64,000 nt of DNA, taken from Distichodus sexfasciatus. Its lineage: Eukaryota; Chordata; Actinopteri; Characiformes; Distichodontidae. Both the position numbers and the translations under genes were made by a program. Each line of letters starts with the position of its first letter. Position 1 is the first letter of the stretch. The stretch lies in the NCBI GenBank assembly GCA_032718565.1, contig JAVGVS010000056.1, positions 1,132,501-1,196,500 on the forward strand, in the 5' to 3' direction. Shown here one piece after another: positions 22,505 through 34,199 of this stretch. The notes beneath the pieces are model-generated. The model was not told where the DNA came from and did not search any database. It was given only the letters and a program-made list of their open reading frames with translations.

Positions 22505-24386
22505 TTTATTAAAGATTCTTTATTTTTTGCTCAGTTGTTTCACACATTCAAAACTAGAAACACAGAACATGAAAAACATCCATTTGATAAATGAAAGTCA
22601 TGATATCCCATACATACGTATATTACTTTGGAATGTGAAATTAAACAAACCAAAATGAGTGAAGTTAGATTAAATATGTGAGGCACCAGTGCTTATAACT
22701 AAAAACAGGAGAAATTCACTGGATGCTGGAAGTACACTATAAAACCATAGTGTGAATTTTTCATTCACCCCCACCCCAGTGTTCATATAAAACGTACAAC
22801 ATGTTCCAATAGTTTTCTGTTGAATTCTTATAGCAACCTAAATGATTTAAGACTGCAGTAAATAAAACAGTAAACAGCAAGAGTGTCTTCCCCCACCATA
22901 GCACTCATACAGCTATTGAATATCATATTAAAGTCTTTGGCTAGACACAACACAGTCATTTCTACACACAAAAACATTTCTGACATTTCAAAACTAATGG
23001 CTATTTGTCTTTATTTAGTGGTTAAAAATTATATAAGAATATCCATTAAAGCAAGAGGAAATTCAGAGCCCTGTAATTCATCTTGGGTGTGGACACACAT
23101 GTAGAAAAACTCTCTTATTAATAATAATTAGGACTGAAATAAGGTTTTGAATTAAACACAAATCAAATAAATTGCATATGTTGCTAGAAGGCCAATAGAT
23201 TTCCAAATAGTGTTGTTGGGTGAACTATTGTCAGGCTTTTGTTTTAAAACAGTTGTTTTAGTTTAGAAATGTAGTAATTCCTATTTTTATACACTGTAAT
23301 CTTAAAATATAGCAGCTGTATTATCTTTATCAGGCTTTCCATGAAATCTAAAGAAAAACTGACCTTTCAAGCACATGGAGCTTGCATAGAATTTTCTCTA
23401 GAAATATAGCTCATTTGCTGTGATTAATTTGAACCAGTATTAAGAATACTTAATTTTTCATCTTTTACTTGCCATTATAATATATCAAATGCACAAGAGG
23501 ACAACATCAGCCATCACTGTGGCACAGACGGTATGATGCCCTACTACTAATAATCAAGAAACAGGTTGTTTGTTGTAATTGTGGCAAATAAATGTAGATA
23601 TTCAGCAGCAGTCAATAAGACATCAGGTTACATAGCCCTCATACAGTAAAGACAGGAAGCCCAAGATCTAATGACGAAAAAGAGAGTCAACGTGGACAGT
23701 TCATGTGTTGGTAGAGATTTTTAGGGATAGAAGACCTTTAGCCAAATCTGACAAAAATAAGAGTTAAATAAATAAAAGGTCAATAGTGGAATCCAAACCC
23801 TTCATCCAACATGGTTCTATACAAGACGTTTGGTTCAGATACCATCGGAAAGAGAGAACATAGCAGCGATCAGGATCTATACACTTCCAAATGAAGTCCT
23901 CCCGGCCCCACCCTTCCGCAATACCAGCATGCTCTCTGATCAGCGGTCAGGTAGCACTGGGCAAATATCGAAAATGAATTAAAACTGACTTTCAGAACCT
24001 CTTATCAACGTCGTTTTTTTAAATTAAAATTCTGATAATGCAAAGAAAGAATTATATTAATACTTTGTCTAGTGTGTGTCCATAAAAGGTGTCGTCACAT
24101 AAGTCCGACCCATTCACGTAATCTGTGTGTTTCCGTCAAATCAAAAAGATATGAACAATTTCTTTAGGAAAAAATATCCCAATTTTAATAGTTCAGAGTA
24201 CAAATCTTGCCAGAGAACTATGAGAACAACCAAAAAATCCAAAACTAAATAATCGTTCATTAATCACAACCGAGGAAAAATGTTCAGTTAATCATGATAT
24301 TGATTCAGGGTCGCATCGCCCAGCCCAGGTGGGCTGACAAATGTGTGTGTGTGTGTGAGTTTGTGTGTGTGTGTCTCAGGAGTCAG
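22505..24386 (-). other. fam163a: Probable fam163a 3' untranslated region
   Basis: About 1.9 kb downstream of the fam163a stop has no credible exon on either strand. It ends near two minus-strand AATAAA signals (plus-strand TTTATT at 22519-22524 and 22505-22510). A long 3' UTR would be consistent with mammalian FAM163A as I recall it. Part of the stretch (about 23950-24310) resembles the dispersed repeat that begins near a GGGCTGGGCGAT end, so the UTR may contain or stop before a repeat. Exact end is inferred. Confidence 0.4.
24340..24374. repeat. fam163a: (GT)n microsatellite in the fam163a 3' UTR
   Basis: Two GT runs split by GAGTTT, starting 13 bases past the fam163a stop codon, so the run is probably transcribed as (CA)n. 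Confidence 0.85.
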
Positions 24387-25215
24387 TTAGACGTCAGTGC
24401 TGATGGCACGAGTGTTGCAGTAAAAATCGGGCAGCGTGCGGGGGCTCAGCGAGGCGGTGTGTGTGAAGGGCAGTGTGAGGGACAGGGCCGGGCTGTCGTG
24501 CCGAGAGGCGAAGGCGGCTCGCTGACCCCCGTTTCGAGTTTCCTCCGCCGTGGGGACGTAGAAGGACGAGGAGTAGGGTGAGCAGGTGGGACAGAAGCGG
24601 GGCCCCGGGGCCAACTCGGGGGACAGGGACAGGGGGGTGACGCAGGCTCCATCCAAACCGGAGGAGGTGGGACAGGAATCACACGCCAGCTGGGCCTGAG
24701 AGCAAGAGCTGGAGTCTGGGTAAGAGCCATTCTTCTTACAGCAGTAGTACTGGGAGAAAGAGAGGGGAAAATACATGTTTGATATATGCTACAAGATAGA
24801 TGTACGGATATGACAATTCACCAAACTTAGTTTGACTTGATACATGACAATGAGTTTACTTTTGGATTTCCTTGCAATATTTAAACAAAATAAAAGTACA
24901 TTAAGAAAATTATATCACCAAAAATAGATTTACGTATGCACTTTTTATCAACTTTTTAGACCGATCTTAATGTCAATCTGTAGGTTATGTGAGCTGTATT
25001 GCAACTTAATAATTTAACTACTTTACCTACCTTGCATTTCGAATGAATTATAAATTTGATACCTTGATTTATGCCTTACACGTTACATGTTAGAGCTCAC
25101 CTGGAGTCGGCAGTAGCAGAGCACCACGATGATGCACAGCAGTATCACCGTCGCGAGAATTCCCCCGGTTATCACAACAGTTCCAGCTGTCATTCGACCA
25201 GATCTCCATCCAACT
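24387..25215 (-). CDS. fam163a: FAM163A-like small membrane protein (complete coding region, two coding exons)
   Basis: Coding exons 25101-25193 (exon extends to an acceptor at 25216; ATG at 25193) and 24387-24749 join to 151 residues; human FAM163A is 167 as I recall. The N-terminus MTAGTVVITGGILATVILLC followed by IIVVLCYCRLQ is the family signature and a single membrane segment (about residues 7-28). It leads into the cysteine-rich YYCCKK. Later come ACDSCP, CPTCSPYSSSFYVPTAEE and the conserved C-terminus TRAISTDV. The CSPYSS motif favours FAM163A over FAM163B. Molecular function is poorly known; human FAM163A is described as a neuroblastoma-derived protein. A GC-rich antisense ORF over the second exon is a shadow. 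Confidence 0.93.
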
Positions 25216-28200
25216 CTAGGAACCAAACCACAGCAGAGAACGATTTGTAAGTTCAAAGGCCAGTCTACCCAAATCCACTGCTGAGTAGTAAGTGGAATGA
25301 ATCGTTATTGGATGCGTAATGTTCAGCATGTGTAAAAGTGGAATACAGGACAAGATTAAATAAGCTTATGAACAGGAAATGAGTTGGAATATGATATCCC
25401 TTTCATAAAGTTTAGAGTTCAAAAGTTAAACTTTGGCAATGTTGCAGCAAATTTGCAGCGAGATCATACTTTCACATGCAAATTAGGTTTGTGCCAAACT
25501 TGCGGTGGACTTCTAGCAAACTTGTAAATTTGTCACCAAAAGTTCACTACAAGTTTGCCATTACTGGAAACTTGTTTTGGCAAATCTAGTGGCAATTTGG
25601 CATTGTTGTCACAACATTGTCAGGCACTGTGGCAAACTTGTGGCAACAAATTCTAGCAAACTCCACTGTTTGCCACAAATTAACTACAAGTTTTTATTTT
25701 TAACGGGATATAAGTTGGATCCAAAATTGGAATATAATAGGAGACAATCTTGCATCGATTTTTACCTGTGGAAGTGTCACATAATTCATGCATGAAAGGG
25801 TTAAACATAAGACACAAGCTAAAAATCTCAGCTACAGACATTGGACAGAGTGAGTCTGATCCAACGGTGAAATGTGAGTTAAATGTGAGGACAAATATAC
25901 AAGCCAGCCAGAAGATGGAGCTGTAGAAGCTTCAAAAACAAGAATTAATTCATGCCTGAAAATCACTTGCTTTTGCACCAATGCTTTTGTTCCAAATTCT
26001 CAAAGCACATAAATACATAATTAAAAAAAAAAAAAGACAAACCATGCTAATTTTCCTTGAGGTCAAACAGGTGCAATCCAGCATGAAGAAAAGGGACGGT
26101 TTAATAGCAATCAGATGCAAATATGAACTTTATGTCAGCATTAGTTCACATACGGAGAGCATGTGGAACCAGTGTTGACGCAAATTTCATATTTGCAATT
26201 TTCCACCGAGGTCAAAAATGTGCAATAGGGAAATAGGACGATATGATGCTAATGTCAAATTTGTGTCAGCATTGGTTCCACATACTGGCCCAACAATAAA
26301 CATTTAATCATCCAATTTGCTGCTTCCTGTTTGTGCTCCCTGGTGAGTCTCTACAGCAGCATAATCAGATTGGCCTGGACTCGGCAGAACGCGGTTACTC
26401 AGCTCACATGCCGTCTGCATGTCAGAGAGGGCCACAAGCCGCCGTAAGAGCAATTAGACAGACTGACACACAAACACACTGTCTGCTCATATATGTGATG
26501 GACAGTGTATTTTTTAGCTAATTATATATCCAATACATCATAAATATTTGACTAATATATGCACAATGTTGCCAAATATATTCTAAATATACAAATAATT
26601 GTCACTTTAGTATATTTATAAACATCTATATTTATATTACATGTTGATGTCTTCATTTTGCAGATGGATGTGAGCGTTCACAGACATAGAGATTTATAGT
26701 TTGATGTTTTGAGAAATTAAGAGAGCTGGACTGATATACGCCTAGAGAGAGAGACACTCAGCCTGTCTTCCTCTCTTTCTCTCTGTCTCCTGATGCACAT
26801 TGTCGACGTCCTCCTGTTTCTGTTTCTGTGCTGTCAGAAGCGTTGTGAGCGCGCTGACAGTGGAAGTGTCAGGTCAAGCAGCTCGGCACAATTGAATTTG
26901 ACCAGGAGTGCAGATTTGATTAAGGAGCTGGCATGATGAAATGCAATCATGCAGCTGGATGAGGATAATGAATGCTCACAGTAGGACGGCACGGACCAAA
27001 AGAGAGAGAAATGGAGAGAGGCTAGTCGGGGTGCAACGATACACCGATTCAACGATCGCAAGCCCATAGAATTGATCTAAAATGAAAACATCGATGGCAA
27101 TTGATCTAAAATGAAAACATCGATCAGACGTCATACATATGGTAACATCACTTTATATTGAACAGGAGAAGATTGGTTGAGTTCAAAAATAAAAAATTTC
27201 AAATGATATTTGATATGCGTAAAAGTGATTAGGTGAAATTAGCATATGATATTGTCTCAAATCAATTGGCGGCTCCTGAATTTAAAAAAAATCATGATCT
27301 ACTGTATATCCTGAGAGGCTAAGAGGTCTCTTTCCCTGTACATCTCTTAAATATTTCACTATCAAACCATTTATGGTTCCATGTGTCTCCTGTGTTTCTA
27401 TCCACCCTAAAATGCATCCACTCACCCATAGAACCACTGAACGCATGTTTCTCTATATTTATTCTCACACACTGCCTGACCAACAGTTTCAATTCTTCAT
27501 CTTTTTAAATTCATATTTGTCTGATAGATCTCCAAAACCCATAACATAAATCAAACTCTGAGGGCCAATTTCCCAGTCTAAGATTAAGCCTAGTCCTAGA
27601 CTAATTTTGTAGTATTTCTGTAGTATTTCTCCACTGCAACTTGGTCCAAGACTAGGTTTAATTAATGTAGAAGAAACCAGCTCTGAGTGTTAATCTTAGT
27701 CACTTTGTCTGACAGTTCTGACACTTATCTAAAACGGCAAACCCATAACACGACATTAAAAACGCATTCAACGTAGATACAACTCCAGGCCTTTAAACAT
27801 TCACTGCCCATTGTTACTCAAAAACAGGAAGCTCGCATTCGGCCTCTCCCACCAATTTCTGCCTCTTGAAGCTGAAGTCTTCCACCACTTGAAAGCAAAG
27901 TCTGAAATCGATTCTAAATTCTGCTCACATGCCAGGAGAATGGATGGCTGAATAAACCCTCCCTTTTCCCTCCCCTCCTTCCCCCACTGCCGTGCCCAGA
28001 TTAGAGCAACATTGAAAATTCAAGAGCCGGCCGTTGCCTTCCCCGCCTGGAGCGCTGCGGTGACGATAAGACTTCCAGCAGCCGAGCAGCAGAACACAGG
28101 TTTAAGCATTAGGACAGACTCCTGAGCTCTGTAAAGCGTTTCTTTTGGAAGAGATGGCAGCGGAAATGGGAAATGGCGGAGTTCAACACCAACAACAGGA

Positions 28201-31200
28201 ATGAAAGTGGATAGAGGAGGAAGTGGATGCGAAGAATGTTTGCTCACATTAAATATTCGTGAATATAAATGTCCAAACTTGACAGAGTACAGCACCACAA
28301 GGGGGACAAGGGTGTGTGTTTGTGGGTGGTTTAAAGTCAGTTTGGTGTGATTATTATTTAAATCCAGTTATAAGTGTGTGTTGGTGTAACAATCTATATT
28401 GATGCATTGCATGAGCCGTCAGCTGGTTTCCTCACAGCTTTTTTAAGGGCCTTAACACAGGCTGCTGTGACTGTGGGCTGTAGCTCAGAAATAAAAATGT
28501 CAAATGATATTTTAGTCACTTTTTGTGGTTTGACATGAAAGCATGTGATATCATCAATATCCCAATTAATTTAATTTTTTACCTCCATTATTATAAATGA
28601 ATTATTTTGTTTTTTGTCCTCATAGTTCACTGACTCAGTTTTTACTGTAAATATGCTGAGTCACTTGAGTCCCGTAGTCTACAAAGAGGATTCAACTCTG
28701 TAGGAAGTTCTTAGGAGCCCTCATTTGAGTGTGGCGGTACAAACGAACTGTAAGTTATGACATTTTAAGCAGCTATACTCGCCACTACAGCTGTATTGAT
28801 CTTGTAATGAGTTTGAAATGATTATAAGATGTATGTATGTGATGGGGTTTATATTTTAGTCATGGTGTAGTTAGGACTCGATGGATTCGGGGTTAATAGA
28901 GACCTCAGACTTGTGACTCGTGAGTTATTTGGTGGATCCGGGTGATTGACCCCGGTGAGTCATGAATCGTCCAGCTCTACTCGGGACACAGCCCATGTTC
29001 GAGCTCACTTTCGCTACGTTTGAAATTTAGTCAGTAAAAATTTTGCATTTAGAGTTCAGCGCGAAAAGAGAGATTTTGCTTGTGAACGTTCCACTGTGTG
29101 ATCAGAATTTTGGATCAGAATCTTTACAAAATAATGCCCTACATTTTAAGACAGGAGGCACGGGCCGTATAATATCCCACCTCGGATATGCCTGGCACAA
29201 ATGCTACCTTTCCAACAAACAATAAATGCGTCAGCTGGGAAATATCTGTCAAGTCTAAGCATTGGTCAGTGACTTAAAAAAGCAATTATTAGCCGATTCC
29301 AGTATCATTGTGCACCCCTAGTTGTGTCCAATGTCGGTTTCAATTCATTCTTGAATAATTACTCAGCCTTAGTGTAGTTGTAGTATTATTTACATCTAGT
29401 GTATGTAGAACTGCCTCACAAAGACAGCAAAAGAGGGAGTGTGAGAGGTTTTCAGTTTCCGTGGCTTTTTTTATTTTTAGCTGCTGCTTCTGACCGTGAG
29501 CGAGCACCAGTTCACCATTTTGTCTCTTCCGTGAGCAGAATCCGTTTCCTAAGCTCTGAACCAGCTGAGCGCTCTGCCAAATTTTATCTCCCCCTTTTCC
29601 TCATCTGCACTGTTCAGTCTGGGCATACAGCCTCCTCTTATCTCACCCCGTTCCTCCCCATCGCTCTTCACCATGCCATGTTCCTCTCTTATTCTGCCCT
29701 CTCTACCTTGTCTGTTTACCTTCACCACGGTTTTCTCTCTAGTATTTATCAATTTCCTGTCAGACCCTAACAGTCACCCTCTCTATTTTCCTTCTTAAAA
29801 GAACAGCATTTCAGCAGGCCAAGCCTTCACCTTAGAGATCCACAAAATAATAAGCTGCCATAATTAAAGCCTTCAGCCACTGACAGCGATGGGGAAGATC
29901 CAGCCACAACAGAGAACGATGTCTAGAGATAAACAGAAAACTAAAAGAATCTATTTAGTAAAATAGATCAGACAGAAATTGAGAAGTAGGTAAGTTTACT
30001 TTGGTGCAAATACATTTTACTGGTGTTCATTTTCATTATACTATGTCTAGAGATGACCAGAAAACGAAAGTCTGTATTCAGAAAAATAGATCTGCTGAAA
30101 CTGTGAAGTATGTTCATTAAATTCGGTGCAAATATATTTGACTAGAACTTTTATTTTTTATCTTGTAAAAAAACAATAAAAATCAAACAGTATCCCCATT
30201 TAATTACAGTTACTTTATTAACTCATATATTCAGTGAATGCAGAGGTGGTCATTTTTTACAAACATAAGATGTTGCATTTCTATCTTTGTGTACTATCCC
30301 TCCATGGGGTCAGCTACAGTATATGTTACATCATTTCCTGTTTTTCAGAGCTTTCTCAGAGTAACCGCCGGGTTATTAGTCACACTCTATGAACAAAAAG
30401 CAAAATACATGAAAGCCCAAATGGCCTCCCAGAAACATGTCGGAGTAAAAACGCTGCCGGAGATGCTGCAGATATATGTTGCCGTAAACACTGATATGGG
30501 ATTCATGACCCAAGATCTAGAAGCTTCTCTTTTGGACGGAGGGATAAAGGTTTCTGTCTAATGTATTATAAGACTCTGAAATGAAAAAGACCAAAATAAT
30601 AAAATGGTCATTTTGTGCACTTGAAACAGTTAAATTCAGTATTTAACTTAAAATAAGAATAAATTACTTAAAATCTAAATCATTTGAGTTGTTGTATTTT
30701 GATCTAGAGTTTCTCCACTTCTTCAAACTTGCATATATTTTACACCCTTTCGACAGCTACATGACTAGACTAATTGCATGTAAATCAGCAAAAGAACACA
30801 GGGCTTCTTGCCCAAGTAGTCATGCTAAAATGTAATTAATCTCACTTACCAATGTTGGATTACAACTGGCACTTTTGCATTATGCTATGACTTCATGCAG
30901 ATTATCAAACAAACCCATTAGGACTTTATTGCACCCTGTAATTCATTTAACCCTAACACTAATGGTCTGTTTTTCCTCTCCATTGTGACTCAATCTCCAT
31001 CTCATCTTTCCAACGTGACTTGATATAACAGCATGCATCAGAACTCCTTGTTGAATAGGCAGCTGACTCAGGCTGCACCAGTGTGTACCGATCTGGCCAT
31101 ATCGGCGAGATTTATAGATAATCTGTGTGAGTTTCCCAGACCAAGGACAAAGCCAGAGACGGTCTCAGATATCTGACAGTATTAAAGCTCAGCTCTTTTC

Positions 31201-31800
31201 CTCCTCCTTATTCAGCACTTCCTGTGTCATTTCGTTTATTCACAGCAGCTCCTTTGGAAGCTTAACGGCTGTGTTTAATGGTGCACAGGGATGCTGTATT
31301 TGCTGGATCGGTGCGCCTATAAAGTAAACGTCCACTCATCGTTCTGCAGCTTTTTTCATGTAAATCAATGGATTTGTTCTGTAATAGGCATACAGCCATG
31401 AAGTAATCGAGAACATGGCAATCACTCTACAAGGACAGTTCAAGTCTTGTTGTCTCAGCAAAAATATATTGTGATTTTGGGCTTGGTTAGGTCAGTACGT
31501 AAATCATTCTTTGTTGTCTCTTTTTCACATTCTAGATGAGGGACATTTCTCCCAAACTGCTTTTACAAGAGGGAGGAGAAAAGAAACTGGTTTTAGAAGG
31601 TCCTGAACCAGCATGCACTATAAAACCAGTTTGGAGCCACCCACCCCAGCAGTTTTCACCAAGATTTTAACATTCACCTACATGATCTTATTTGAGATTT
31701 GTTCCTGTGTAAGAGCAAACACAAATTTTATTGCCTTTTTGTGTACATTTGTTTATTGGTTTATGTTCAATCCAATATTATACAGCTGTTTAATTTGATT
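25216..31800. other. Intron or upstream region of fam163a; repeats only
   Basis: No supported exon. Contains a stretch with many scattered GCAAACTTG-like words (25430-25690), an A12 run near 26022, a repeat beginning GGGGTGCAACGATACACC (27028) with a 29-base tandem duplication of AATTGATCTAAAATGAAAAC (27070-27126), a CCTAGTCCTAGAC-type repeat (27565-27690), and a GC-richer nonrepetitive segment at 27780-28290. Confidence 0.5.
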
Positions 31801-32053
31801 TAAGTGAGTGATTATTTGTCATTGTGAACGCACCACAGCACAGCACACAGTGCACCACAACAAAATGTGACCTCTGCATTTGACCCATCCATGAAGGAGC
31901 AGTGGGCAGCTAACAAGGGCAGCACCCGGAGAGCAGTGTTTGGGGACGGTACCTTGCTCATGAGTACCTCAGTGGTAACTTTACCAGTCCTGGATTCGAA
32001 CCTGCGACCTTCTGATCACGGGGCATTCACCCTACTGTTACGCCACCATCTGC
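31801..32053 (-). mobile_element. tRNA-derived SINE, copy A
   Basis: Read on the minus strand the head has an A box (TGGTGGCGTAACAGTAGGGT) and a B box (GGTTCGAATCC at plus 31991-32001), the internal Pol III promoter of a tRNA-derived SINE. A body follows with CATGAGCAAGGTACCGTCCC and CACTGCTCCTTCATGGATGG, and the 3' end is CAAATAATCACTCA. The same element recurs at least six times in the window. The tRNA part is degenerate and is not a functional tRNA gene. Confidence 0.8.
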
Positions 32054-33264
32054 AAGAAAGGTAAGCATCTTAACTTTCTTAAGAACAAATTTTGAAAAAT
32101 CTCAAACATGTTGTTGAATGAGGCCCAGTGATGTGAAAACCTTCAAGGTAAATCAGGGGGAGATAAGTTTGCTTCTCCGGTGGATTATTAATATTTCTGT
32201 CATGAAGGTCCAGTACTAATAGAATTGTAAAAATAAGGTGTACACTTTGAGAAATGTTCTATTCATTTTGCAAAAATATAATATGTTCTCGTAACAACAA
32301 ATTGCAATATATACCAATTGCATTTTAGTAAAACCACTAAAATCACTTATTCTGTTAAAGTCTAATGAAACAGCACTGGTTTAATTAACAATCCAAATGT
32401 TTTTACTGCTTATCTTTATGACTATTTACTAAGTTTTCTAGATTTTGACTAATTATGATAGGATATACATTCTGAGGTAGATTCTACACTTTGGAGCCAT
32501 GTCAGCCTACCAGAATGAAAACCTGGCCTTCAATAATTCAAATCACATTCCTGCAACAATATTCTTCCATTACTGGGCAAGTTTAACCAGGTATGAAAGT
32601 CAGGGAGAAAGTTTTCTCCCATTTTCTCAAAAAGCTTTCTGCATGTTCAGAAAAAATGAGATATTCAGTGCACCATGAAGAATAGAATCCATTAAACAGA
32701 TGATACTACTCACAGAATCAGAAAGATATCCTGAAATTACAAACTTATGAGATGCAACGGATGCTGCTATTGGTCAGCATTGTTTTTTAAAAGTAGAAAA
32801 GAGCAAAGTGTAGACTGATTACAGCACTGACAGTAGGTATGGCTTATCCATTCCTGTACAGACAACTTTTATAAGGTACATGTCTCTACAAAGACAGCTC
32901 TCACTTCACTTAGGCCTTAACATACAGTAGCTTGCTTAAAGCTACATCCAAAGTTTGCAGAAGAAACTTGGACAAACAGTATACAGCAAAAGCAATGCAT
33001 TTTCCATCATAACTAAGGATTAAGAAAAGACATGATTTAGGAGCTATGTGTTGGGACTGTGGATGATATAGAGGCAGCAATAAAGCAGCAATTAAACAGC
33101 AGTAGTTTAATCAATAGCAGACAAAGGAAATATTTAGTGTTTGCCAGATCAACCAAGCCACTGAGTCATCGAATCATCGGTGGAGAAGGTGAAAGGTGAG
33201 GAATAGAGAGGACGCACACAGGCTTAACAGTAGCCCTCAATGGCATACATAATTCACTTTTATA

Positions 33265-33412
33265 GTGCACTGAGCCAGAGAGAGAGTGAGAGTGAGAGAG
33301 AGGAATGGGCACTGGGCTGGGGGATGGAGAGAGAGAGAGGGACAGAGGGAGTGAGAGAGAGGATGTGTACCAAGAATGCTTGTCCATTGCTAAAACACTA
33401 AAGTCAACTGAA

Positions 33413-33453
<41 letters not shown>

Positions 33454-33580
33454 TATACATATATATATATCTATATATATATATATATATATATACACAC
33501 TGTACATCTTTCTGGGAGAAAACTACATTTCCCACAATCCCCTGCATGTATATGCATATATACATATATACATATACATG

Positions 33581-33639
<59 letters not shown>

Positions 33640-33697
33640 TTTTAGTCTACAACAGCAGCATGCTAGGAGATATCAAAACAGAAACAACACACTGTGC

Positions 33698-33733
<36 letters not shown>

Positions 33734-33783
33734 AATAATAATAATATAGCACCTTTTGTACGCAGAAATGAACGAATTAATGA

Positions 33784-33822
<39 letters not shown>

Positions 33823-33862
33823 GTTATTATTACTATTAGTAGTAGTAGTAGTAGTAGTATTA
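33265..33862. repeat. Microsatellite cluster: GA, AC, AT, TAA, TTA and GTA runs
   Basis: In order: GA-rich 33277-33361, (AC)16 at 33415-33446, AT-rich runs to 33494 and 33552-33636, (TAA)n 33701-33732, (TTA)n 33785-33821, and (GTA)n 33838-33860. Large ORFs read through these tracts are artefacts of low complexity. Confidence 0.95.
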
Positions 33863-33879
33863 GGTACTCGTGAACCTAC

Positions 33880-34137
33880 CTTTGAACACTGCCTTTGCTT
33901 CACAAGAGAGTCGATATATGTTTTTAGTCTCTGTGAGAGAAAAGATTTCAAACCGCGTTCAGCAGCTGGAATACCGCGATACAGCACGGCCGATGCTCTC
34001 CATGTCTCTCCAAATAAAACAGCTGCAAACAACTTCTGTGCAGAAGCACAACCGCGTTCATCACACTGGCGTCCGCGTCGTGCGTCTCCGTCCCGAGTGG
34101 CGCTCGATCTGAGAGTTTAAAATAGAGATGTTTTATA
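33880..34137 (-). promoter_or_regulatory. fam163a: Putative fam163a promoter with TATA box and untranslated exon 1
   Basis: The coding exon of fam163a starts at an acceptor, so an upstream noncoding exon is expected. At 33880 a good minus-strand donor occurs (CAAAG followed by gtaggt). About 250 bases upstream on that strand is TATAAA (plus-strand TTTATA at 34132-34137), and the block between is rich in CG dinucleotides. This would make an exon of roughly 225 bases and a first intron of about 8.7 kb. A dense microsatellite cluster lies immediately downstream in that intron. Ownership by fam163a is inferred from strand and order. Confidence 0.35.
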
Positions 34138-34199
34138 TGTCGAGAGGAGGAGAGAAGATGTGCTGCTACACACCGGCCATCTCCCCGCACCGAGAGATT

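Noticed and set aside
24294..24730. Long GC-rich ORFs on both strands over the fam163a second exon
   Set aside because: They are shadows of the fam163a exon, whose frame has the family-specific YYCCKK, CSPYSS and RAISTDV motifs; the others are Pro/Arg or Gly/Arg biased without motifs.
27026..29321. A single 2.3-kb element with ends GGGGTGCAACGATAC and GTATCATTGTGCACCCC
   Set aside because: The ends resemble inverted repeats but flanking octamers do not match, so two separate repeat fragments are as likely.
31981..32001. Possible tRNA genes at the GGTTCGAATCC motifs
   Set aside because: The B boxes belong to a repeated SINE; the head does not fold into a full cloverleaf with an anticodon arm I can define, and the same body follows in every copy.
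33166..34032. ORFs of over 100 codons rich in Tyr/Ile, His/Thr or Asn/Thr
   Set aside because: They are translations of (AT), (AC) and (TAA)/(TTA) microsatellites.
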